Shown here: positions 55,284 to 64,000 of the stretch, in pieces | Position numbering within the stretch: position 1 is the stretch's first letter | Layout: each line of letters begins with the position of its first letter | DNA from: Leptodontidium sp. MPI-SDFR-AT-0119 | Lineage: Eukaryota > Ascomycota > Leotiomycetes > Helotiales > Leptodontidiaceae | Direction: 5' to 3' | Assembly (NCBI GenBank): GCA_020726505.1 | Contig: JAHLEZ010000013.1 | Span: 744,001 to 808,000, forward strand | Length of the DNA stretch: 64,000 nt | Position numbers and translations under genes: made by a program | Notes under the pieces: generated by a model | What the model saw: only the letters and a program-made list of their open reading frames with translations | Database searches by the model: none | What the model was told of the DNA's origin: nothing

Positions 55284-57062
55284 TCAACCTCGGAGTGCCT
55301 CCTCTATGATACGAGCTGCAGCAAGACATTTCTCATCCTGAAATCTTCGAGCAGTAATTTGGATCGAGCAAGGAGCACCATCTTGTAGAACAGGATCATC
55401 TGCGCTTTTTGTCAGCCAGGAATCGCGGGGAATCCATCAAGAGAGAACATTTGAAGAAGAGCTTACAGTCTGGTCCTTTCTGGGGAGCTGTATAAACTCG
55501 CGGTTCCGGGTCAAGCTCTTTGGAGGATTTCATGTATGGAAATACGACGGCCGGGAACTTTCTACTGTCAGAAGCACATCACAGTAGCAAAATATGGGCT
55601 CACGACTTACATCCATTAAATTCCATTGTGTGGTGTAAGGGATATAGCTGTATGCATCATGCTTGACAGCAGTGCTTTGACAGCCTGGTCCGAGAAGTAC
55701 ATCCAACTTTTTGTCAACCCAGACCTTTCTCCATGCTTCTATCATCTCACCACGCTGCCTGTTCATTGCTGCGAGCCCGGCAAGGGAAAGTTCAGTCCAG
55801 TCGCCTGCTGTCCCCAAGCAATTCATATTTATGACGGAAGGGACAAGTGGTTCGCCTCCTTCCTCAAGATTTTTTAATTGGGTGCGGTCCGGATCAGCTT
55901 GATAATATTTCATCATCATCCCGTTCGCCGTTGCGATGCTGTTGTCTGGATTGTACGGGATGTCTATCAAAGTGTGACCGGCTTCCTTGAGTTTGGCCAC
56001 TGCACTAGATAGTGCACGACGAACAGGAGGTTGGAGTGGGAACAGTGGATCTTCAGCTGGGACACCAATGGTCAATTTCTTCCCTGCCTCATGCTTGATA
56101 GATCTCCAAGGCACTTCATAGGCAGAAGAATCGTACTCATATGGGTTTGCGTCGATTACAGTCCTCATGAAGAATTCAGCGTCTGCAAGATCAGTGCAAT
56201 TCGGTCCAGCGCACGGGAGTACTGTCGAGAATCCACCCAAGACTCCAGAACACTTTCGAGCGTATGGGATGCGTCCTGTCGATGGCTTGAAACCAATGAT
56301 ACCACAGGCCAGAGATGGCATGCGAATCGACCCACCCAAATCGGTTCCAACCCCCAGAACGGATCCTCGAAGTGCGATAAGAGCTCCCTCGCCACCTGTT
56401 GAGCCACCTGCGCCGAGACTGAGATTGTTCGGGTTGAGAGTTCGACCGAAAAGGTTGTTGTGTGTATCAGCACTCATGAAGGCCTGTGGGATATTCGTCT
56501 TGACATAGAGGACAGCGCCAAGATCCAGAAGCATATCGACCAAGGCGGAGTTATACGTCAACGGCGAGTTATCTGCATACGAGATGTAACCGATCGTAGT
56601 CCTGATGCCCTCCAGGTTGAAAGACTCTTTCAGACTGATTGGGAGGCCATGCAGGGGCCCCATTGGCTTCCCATGCTTTTTCAAATAAGCGTCCAGAAAT
56701 TTCGCTCTTTCCACCGCACGATCAAAAAAGGTCTCTGTCAGACAATTGACCAACTGCTGTGCAATGGCTGCTCGCTTTGAGAAAGCCACTGTCACTTCCT
56801 CTGAGGAAAACTCCCCTGCCACAAGTTTCGCAGCTAGTTCCGTCGCATTGTATTTCTCGGTAATGGCCAGCTCGGAATCAGACAAGATACCTGACTTGCG
56901 TGGAATATCAAGAGTGACGACATTGGTGTCAGAGGTAGGACCTAGTGGGATGTCTTTCAGTACCGCTGGAGGAATGATCCAAGCAGATGGAATTGCAGCC
57001 AAGCATTCGGCTTGCTTTTTGGCAGCGACATTTTCCCAAGCCTTTGAGGTTTTTGGTGGCAT
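55284..57062 (-). CDS. Amidase-signature family amidase (AMD2/acetamidase-type)
   Basis: Hydrolyses carboxylic amides to acid and ammonia; fungal relatives let the cell use amides as nitrogen source. Exons on the minus strand: 55611-57062, 55467-55564 and 55284-55399, about 554 aa. The catalytic triad is in place: Lys ~145 in LPISLKESF, cis-Ser ~221 in GAGGSTGGEGAL and nucleophile Ser ~245 in GVGTDLGGSIRMPS. C-terminal exons add FPAVVFPYMKSSKELDPEP and DGAPCSIQITARRFQDEKCL. The phases of exons 1 and 2 differ by one base when the obvious GTAAGT donor and acceptor are used, so there is one extra base or an unusual splice near 55564-55611. Exon 1 alone holds the full active site. The start is ATG 57062 (MPPKTSKAWENV). 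Convergent with the Zn2Cys6 gene. Confidence 0.88.
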
Positions 57063-58448
57063 TATTGGCAAACTTGAAACGGAAGACGATGATGGATATT
57101 GAGAAAGATACCAGGAGAGTATGAGAGTGAAAGAGAAATAGGAACTCTTAAGAAATATACTTCATCTGACAGATATGACCGATGCAATACCGATCAGCCA
57201 ATGCATGGCGTTTGCGACTGCCTAAACTGCGTGCCCTTGATAGAAATTGATTAGCCAGTATTGTCTGTACTTGGAATCTATCCCCAGTCAAGAAGGGAGG
57301 GTATGGATCGCAACTTCTGGGGATGATAGCTAGGATAGCTAGCAACCCCATTCTTGAGATGATTGCTTGGCCAATCGCTGGCAATTGCGGAAAGTAAGAT
57401 GGACCCACACAAGAGCCCCCCTTTCGAAGGAAAGCCGATGGTCTCGTAACCAAAGATTAGACTGATGGGAATCGAAAGCAAAATTCGGTTGTTGATGATA
57501 CCGAATTTGCGCACTCGGTTGATAGCCACTGCTCCACCATAGGTAGCTTTGCAAGATCCTCCGAATTTCTGCACGAGAATGCTCATGGAACTATTGAGCC
57601 ACAAGCTTTTATTATTTCTCTCTCCTTTCTAGATCTCGACACTCTTCATTAATTGCTATCTCTCCAACGATCCGTACCACGGACATGCTTTAAAGCTTGA
57701 TATCAGACAATAGGAAGAGGGATCGTAGTACCGCAGTGGAGGACGATAGCCTAAGATGGGGTGGTAACGGATATAACTGACACTAAGAACACTGTTTCTG
57801 TTACAAGATTTAGGTTGCAAGTTTTCTGAAGAACTCGTGGATATGGCGATAGGGATCGTGAGGATTCATTTTTTACAAACTTCACTTAAACACTTCAAGA
57901 TCCTTTACGAATGTTCTGTCTTATTAATATGTCATGACAGTACCAAGTACAAAATGGCTACATCTTGCTGATTATTTGATCGATCATTCTCTGGTGTCGC
58001 TGAGTTAAAAGGAAGTGAGAGTGGTGTGTTGGGTGGCAGTACAACCACGTGATTGAGACTTTCTCAGTTGTTCCCTCCCGTCATGTGTTGAAACATGATT
58101 TCAGGATATCCTCACCAGATACTCACGAAATATTGAATACTCTAGTGCTTTATTTTTTGTCGCGGTGTTGTTCGCGCCCTGTTTGTGAGGAGAAATTACT
58201 GGCCAATAGCATCGCAATGCACATCTGTGCATTCGCGAGCAGTGGCAAGGCTACAGACCAGTAACAGCTGGCGAATCTTCAAGCCACCGGGCGCAGCTAT
58301 TCGAGCCTCCCATATTCTTCAACCTGAGATGAATCCACGATCTCCTGAGAGTGCATCGCCGCCAAACAGGTTCAAAATGGATCTAGCCAACCAGTCCGTC
58401 AACTTGTCTCGTTAACTCATCATAACTCTGGTTTGAAGAGCACCTGGC
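57063..58448. other. Divergent intergenic region
   Basis: Promoter space for the amidase (minus) and the C2H2 gene (plus). Overlapping minus frames at 57148-57604 have no family match that I can see, and 58049-58415 on the plus strand is likewise uninformative. No repeat was recognised. Confidence 0.45.
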
Positions 58449-61400
58449 ATGGCAACGTCAAGCCCCGACAACATTCCTGAGGAGTTAATCCAAGACCATG
58501 GTCCTTTCAACAAAGGTGTCGATCCTCAGTGGTTAAGTGAGAAGGCCAGCGAGACCCATTGCGGACGGTCCATTGATCACTGGAGGGAACCAGCATCAGC
58601 GCCTAGATTTCCCAATCTCGCAACAAAATTCTCAGCCAGATTCGATAGAGACAGTGCCTACGAGTCTATGTCCTACGGCGCCAATAGCATACGAAGTATA
58701 CCGGGCAGCCCTATTTTGGAGTATGGGAACGCTGTTTGGCCCGGATCTTTGCCAGAAGGAACCGCTATTTCATCCAACCTTCTGCTTGGACTAGAGCTTT
58801 ATCAGACACATAATCAAAACCAAGTACTAGGGGAAGATACTCGAATCAGTTCAGACAAATTCTTGCCATCATCTCACCTGGGATATGAACAGCGTACCCA
58901 AGATGGAGAAATTCAAGCTGAATTCCAGGCTGAAAGCGGTAGTACGGTTCTAGCATTGCCAGACTTCGAAGAACGATATCAACCATCTCAGTGCCACCTC
59001 TCTGGGTGTCAGAAGGGCTATGTCTTTGAAACTTTCCAATCGTATCAATCACATATCAAGAATGTGCACTCGCACGCGATATGGTGTACATTTCCCGAGT
59101 GCCCCCATCCAAGGCCATTCGCCACTAAGACAAACCTCGAGCAACACAGGATTACAAAACACGGGGACCGATCGAGAAGGCCATACGCATGTCCGTGGCA
59201 GGGTTGTGTGAAGTCATTCTCCAGGATAGGAAAACTCAGAGTGCATGAAAGGGAGTACCACGGCTTGTATCCGTCCTCCCCCCGCCCAGAACAGTTCGAA
59301 AGTTCTGAAGCTTGTGCTGAGCATTCAAACTCAGAACATGTGAATCGCAAATTGGATCAGGACGTGCAAAAAGCCGAGGAAAGTCGTGATCAAAATCAGG
59401 GCTTGGTTCCAGCCCTAAACCAGGGACATGCAAGCCATCGGGGTTTCGCAGAAGATATGCCAAAACTTCCAGTATCGAATCACTCGATTGCCAAAATCTC
59501 GCCAATCAGCAAGGAAATGACCGCTCTAGAAGATATAGAACCTGCTAAAATGGAGGACCTGAATGTGGTAAACGCAATCTGTTTGCCAACAAAGCCCTGT
59601 TACACACCACCAGTCAAAATGGGTAGCCCAAATGGATCCGCGGAGGTTGGCTTCGGGACTATATCAAGGGCTGCTTCAGACACAGCTTGTGGATCTCGGA
59701 AGAGACTGGATACAGCCGAAGAAGCTCTCGAGAATAGCATTCAACAGCATCATCTTCTCTCGGGACGGAGCTTGCCTGCGACTTCATCGACGGAAGAAGA
59801 TAAAGGCCAAGAAATCTCGAGGTGTTTAGAACGCAATTCTAACAGTTCCGAGGGTGGAGGTACAGACATGGAGGATCAGGAGTTGGACAGTAGGGGCGGT
59901 TTCCTAGGATTTGATTCGATTGCTGAGTGTCAAGACGGAAAGCTAGATCGAATGCGACAAGATCTCCTACAATCAGTATTAGATGCGCGGAGGCAGGCTC
60001 TGGTCGTGAAGATAATGGACGAGTTCTGGCAGATCTGGGATAGTGACTGGAGCCCGGGTATCACCCAATGTGCTAGTCAACCACCCTCCTCTCCTGGTGA
60101 TGTTAGAGCACCACAGCCCATCGTATGTTCCTCTGCTGCTGGGACTGCTCGCCAACAAAAACGTCAAGGACAGGACAGCGACGAGCGCGATGAAAACGAC
60201 GGAAACGATGATGATTTCCCTCGCCGCCCGACCAAACGTACGCTACTCTCCGGAAAACTCAGTAGCAGGAAGAAGTTCGCGTGCCCTTTTAGAAAATACA
60301 ACCCAGTAAAGTACAGCATAAATGACTATTACACTTGTGCACTCACGGGACATGACACCATTTCGAGGCTGAAGTAAGTCATCACTGCCAAAATATATGA
60401 AAAATGAGTTCTGACGGCAATTTATGTAGATCTCATCTCTACAGAGTCCATAGCACCCCGCCTTATTGCAGACGATGCTGGAAAACCTTTGGCAATGAGG
60501 GCCAATTGGAGGCCCACGCAACCGCTCCAAAGGAAATGATCTGTGATTCAACCCTAGGTGAAGAGCCAGAAGGAGTTACGCCGAAGCAAGCAGAGAAGCT
60601 GAGATCACGAGCGCACCCCTACGCCAACCAAAGCGAGCACGATAGATGGGAAAGCATCTACAAAATTCTTTTCTCTCATATCGAGGCTGATAATATACCA
60701 TCACCATGTAAGTTACAACTATGGAATTTTCGTGTATCAAGAACCGGTGCTGATCAGAGACAGATTTCGAAGAGCCACGAGAACAAGTGCCCCAAACGCC
60801 CACCTCGCAGGCCCTTCAACAATACGAGAGCTACGTGCACAACACAGTACCAGTTCGGTTCCAGTCACTGGTAGAGGCCGCTGTGCGAGACATGATGGAA
60901 CCAGTTGAAGCAACGTTTCTTCGGGACCTCGACATCATCGGGCTTACTCGATCATGTCTTGAGGAAGCCTCTCGCGAATACCGGGAGAAGCACCGAAACG
61001 AGGGTTCGCCGCAGCCACCTGTGACTGCAAAGGAGCAACCAGAAGTCTGGCAGCCTTTTCTTGAGACCAGTACAATTACAACTGCTGCGGACCATGCTAG
61101 CCAGCCAATCGCATCGATCAATTTTCTTGACGAGGTTATGCAGCCTCCACCACCCCAGCAAGCTCACTATGGACTTGACAACGCGACAATTAACAGAATC
61201 CGTGGCAACCGGACTCAAGCCGATGTTCACAATGTATCTGACTCTGCTTACGGAAGTGGGCTATCTTGCATCTGTATCGGCCCCTGTATCTGCTCGAACT
61301 CTGAGAGCGACACTCAGCCTCACGGCTGGCAAATTGCGAGCCCTCGACCGGATCATGCTGCTGATGGCGGAAAGCAGATGTTGGAAGACCAGACCGTGGG

Positions 61401-61473
61401 TCTTGATGGCGTTGAAGAGATTGAGTGGAGCATCTATTTAGAGCCTCAAGCACTTTCCGGGCTTCCTGGATAG
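58449..61473 (+). CDS. Large C2H2 zinc-finger protein with two zinc-finger regions
   Basis: Three exons: 58449-60373, 60430-60707 and 60764-61473, 970 aa. The first finger region (~180-275) has CHLSGCQKGYVFETFQSYQS ending HIKNVH, CTFPECPHP...HRITKH, and CPWQGCVKSFSRIGKLRVHE. A long disordered stretch follows. Then comes a second region at ~608-690, ACPFRKYNPVKYSINDYYTC and, across intron 1, SHLYRVHSTPPYCRRCWKTF, the C-x-H finger pattern common in fungal nuclear proteins. The tail contains NIPSPYFEEP and a small Cys cluster CICIGPCIC. Both introns are short with GTAAGT donors and phases agree. Nuclear DNA or RNA binding is expected; the target is unknown. Confidence 0.85.
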
Positions 61474-62048
61474 AGTCAGCTACCATGATTCGTTTGTTGC
61501 ACAGCTGCGGGGCCAAATGAATAGATTCCTTGAAATGTGTGTTGTGCGGAAGCAGCTGTTGACAATCAACTTACTCAAAAGTTATTTACTCGAAAGTTAT
61601 TTACTCGAAAGTTATATGCGTTCACTTGAACGTAGTGATTTGAAACATGTGGCCCATGTTCGGGAGCTTGTGCCTGTTCAAGCTCCGCTGTGATCATCAA
61701 CACTCAGCATGAAATCCAAAATGATATGCGAATCGGGTGCGAAAAGAGTTTTTCGTAGGGGGATTTATGAATTCACAGAGTCGTCTCTAGGAGCAAAGGC
61801 GAGGTTAAGCGAGGAACTCAGGGGCTTGAATTTCTAGAGAATTTCTGATTCTGTGGAGGGAAAGAAACTCAATAACAACACAACAAGAGAGTTAGCATGG
61901 AGCGAGGTATAAAGGGGGCTGCAGAGAACAAAACAAGAAATCAGGCAATTTAGCCATTCCCAGGCATTGTTTGCTGGAAATAAAAAACTTCGGCGTGGGA
62001 CGGTGAGATCATGTACTCAAAGTGATATAGCTTGGAAAAGACTTCTAT
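61474..62048. other. Convergent 3' region with tandem repeat
   Basis: Lies between the stops of the C2H2 gene (plus) and the CinA-like gene (minus). It contains the short tandem repeat listed separately and otherwise nothing recognised. Confidence 0.5.
61573..61616. repeat. Short tandem repeat (AAAGTTATTTACTCG)
   Basis: Three copies of AAAGTTAT with the spacer TTACTCG between them, about 100 bases after the C2H2 stop codon, probably in its 3' UTR. It was read directly from the sequence. Confidence 0.8.
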
Positions 62049-62965
62049 CTAGAGCTTTGCATCGCCTTTTATGACATCCCTCAGTAATCCCAAAGCTTCC
62101 ACTGCGAAAGCAATCATATTCCCCTCTCGATCACCACCAAGCCCAGTCGACAGCTCACGCTTGTAAACCCCGCTCTCGGTTGCAACTGCAAGAGCTACAT
62201 ATCCACTACTCATCATTAGTCTCCAAGTTCTTGATTAACAATCTGGTGGGATTGAATGAAGAAGATACACATACGGAGTTCTATTCGGGGTCGTTCCACC
62301 CGTTGGTCCCGCGGTACCACTCTCACTGATGGTATACGTACTGCCCAATTTACTCCTGACGTTTGTTGCCAAGCCAGCAACAATGTCCGTTGTTGGTCCC
62401 TTGTATTTGTCGGTGTCTGCTTGTGTCCAGCCAGCTGGATGATGTCAGCATGGAAATACTTGAGATTCGAGTGTTGTTGACAGGTAAGGTTGAAGGCGAG
62501 CGGGGGGAGTGAAGCATACCAAATGAAATGCGGGACTCTAGTGTGTAAAGCTGAATCGTTGATTAGTATACAATTTTGTCAAAGACATCTTTCTGGGTGC
62601 AAGAATTGTACCGTCAATCCTCCTTTGTAGATTCCGCTCGCTCCCGGTGTGCTGAGTATGGATGCGGATATAATTCCACCTGCTGCCTTTGAAACGTATT
62701 AGCAGTTACTTTTCATTACACCATCATACTGGAACCGTGATGTTTCTTTTTGCTTGTTTGTAGCAATACTCCATTAAAGTTCTCGCTGCAGAACCAACAC
62801 TTGTCCATCCTCCCATACCCAAATCTCCCCCCCCAAAAAAAGTCAGGACAGGAGGACAGGACTTACAGTTTCCGCAACACTGACTGTCTCCTTTCTCTCC
62901 TTCAACAACTTCGCAACCTCACCAACAATCGCCCTAACTTTCTCTGGAGGGAATTCTTTCGCCAT
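62049..62965 (-). CDS. CinA C-terminal-domain protein (nicotinamide-nucleotide amidase family)
   Basis: The family deamidates nicotinamide mononucleotide in bacteria (PncC/CinA-C); fungal members are small stand-alone proteins. Five exons on the minus strand: 62867-62965, 62612-62686, 62520-62550, 62275-62434 and 62049-62205, 173 aa, the usual size. The spliced protein has TVSVAETAAGGIISASILST, GASGIYKGGLTLYTLESRIS, DIVAGLATNVRSKLG, TISESGTAGPTGGTTPNRTP and GYVALAVATESGVYKRE, matching the CinA-C S-x-x-E-S-x-T/A-G and G-x-A-G-P motifs. All phases agree. ATG 62965 (MAKEFPPEKV) is preferred. An in-frame ATG at 63088 would add 41 residues ending RRFASFT, which could be a mitochondrial presequence. 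Confidence 0.92.
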
Positions 62966-64000
62966 TGTGAAGCTTGCGAATCGCCTGAGGTGCGGTACTC
63001 GGTTGATGAAAACAGAGTATTTAAAGACGTTTGTTGAAGCAATTGAAGTAGATTTGAGTAGATTTTGGCAAGAGATAATTATTTCCATTTATATTAGAAG
63101 AAGGTGAGATGGAAAGGTGAGAAGTCGATGACGGTGGTGAGGCTCAAGGCGGGGTTGCTCGATTGGTAATGATTGCGGGGTTGTTTTTCGGGAGGCGGGA
63201 AAGTACAAATAAGCGAGGCGATGAGGGGATTTTGTACGTCGAGAATTGTTTGTGGATTGAGCTCTGTGTTCTGGGGAGGTTCTTCAATCGAAATGTCTGA
63301 ACCTGCATGATTTTTTTTTGGAGCCTTTTCGAAATCTAGAGGATGCAAATTTTCGAGTGTCTGTTTTGCTATCTCACGTGACCGATACTCATCAGTCAGT
63401 TTCCGTAGTTCGCTCAGTCAAGCTCTTCTGAGAGTATGACGGTGACATGGCTTCTTCTCTGGGTTGAAGCTATTGTTTCTCTGGATCTGTAATGATAGTT
63501 GTCTGAAATTCCATGTCTTGTCGGCCTGCATGCATATGATGAGGAAGCTCGGCCCTCCCGAGGTCCCGTTCCCTTTCATCAGGTTTGCTGTTCTCAAACT
63601 TTGAAGATATCAGTCAACAGCACATCCACTTCATGGCTCTCACGCATCACCACTTGCCTACCGCCTTGCTATTTTCAACAGCTCATAAGACATTCATGCG
63701 GACTGCAAAACGGACCGAGGCAACAATGGCCTGATCACAATCTTCTTGACCGTCGAGCTCGAATCGATGCTTTATCTGATGAAAACGCATATGCCATCGA
63801 GCACTCTGTCTGGACCAGTGGTTCTTGTTATGTTGAGCTCGAGATTTTTTACTCAGATCGTTTCAAGACACGAGGATGAGAGAGTTCTAAGTGGTCTCAA
63901 TCTCCATTTTGCTGTCCAGATAGTGGCTGAATGTCTTGTCTTGTGTTGAGTTCTATGGCTAATGCGATGTCTTCAAGATAAAGTTTAGTTTCTTTTGCTT
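62966..64000. other. Right-edge intergenic region
   Basis: Contains the CinA-like promoter. Frames at 63094-63348 (minus) and 63499-63879 (plus) show no recognisable domain, so no gene is called. A gene beginning beyond the right edge cannot be excluded. Confidence 0.4.

Noticed and set aside
63499..63879. 126-codon plus frame near the right edge
   Set aside because: No domain and mixed composition, with another overlapping open frame; not distinguishable from chance.

Overview
The window is nuclear DNA of a filamentous ascomycete (Pezizomycotina). Its genes carry many short introns of about 45-200 nt with GTAAGT-type donors and CTAAC-type branch points. The gene set includes an AbaA-type TEA regulator, a Zn2Cys6 regulator and C2H2 proteins. 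The repeats look damaged by C-to-T change (repeat-induced point mutation, RIP). A Leotiomycete is my best guess, but that is inference from the style of the protein families. No tRNA, rRNA or CRISPR array was recognised.

Layout. 0-12 kb: truncated UAP1 (UDP-GlcNAc pyrophosphorylase, minus), divergent from a TDG/MUG-type DNA glycosylase; two small membrane proteins; an RMD1/RMD8-type DUF155 protein; an 82-aa Cys-rich protein; and an APH-fold phosphotransferase with an unusual repeat insertion. 12-21 kb: a secreted Ser-rich mucin-like protein with a Cys module at each end, then a decayed stretch with a coding relic, an I9-type propeptide/inhibitor gene, a TPR fragment and an F-box-like gene, the last three each with one apparent frameshift. 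21-28 kb: an eight-exon gene predicted to encode a serine alpha/beta hydrolase joined to a fungal beta-domain, a ubiquitin-like domain and a RING-like finger. It lies between two copies of a RIP-marked repeat and next to relics of a Ty1/copia element and a pogo/Fot1-like transposase. 28-36 kb: about 8 kb without a believable gene, rich in microsatellites. 36-48 kb: housekeeping and development genes: ELL elongation factor, dynein light chain LC8 (six exons for 95 aa), MRD1 (five RRMs) and AbaA. 48-64 kb: a broken SprT-like gene, a Zn2Cys6 regulator convergent with an amidase, a large C2H2 protein, and a CinA C-terminal-domain protein.

Several apparent one-base shifts fall in otherwise well-conserved genes (ELL, I9 protein, F-box protein, hydrolase, amidase). 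At least two sit in C/G homopolymers, so sequencing or assembly error is a real alternative to pseudogenisation. Exon models come from reading splice signals by eye. They are strong where conserved protein reads through the junction (MRD1, LC8, CinA, AbaA, C2H2, Zn2Cys6, the hydrolase fusion) and weaker where stated.
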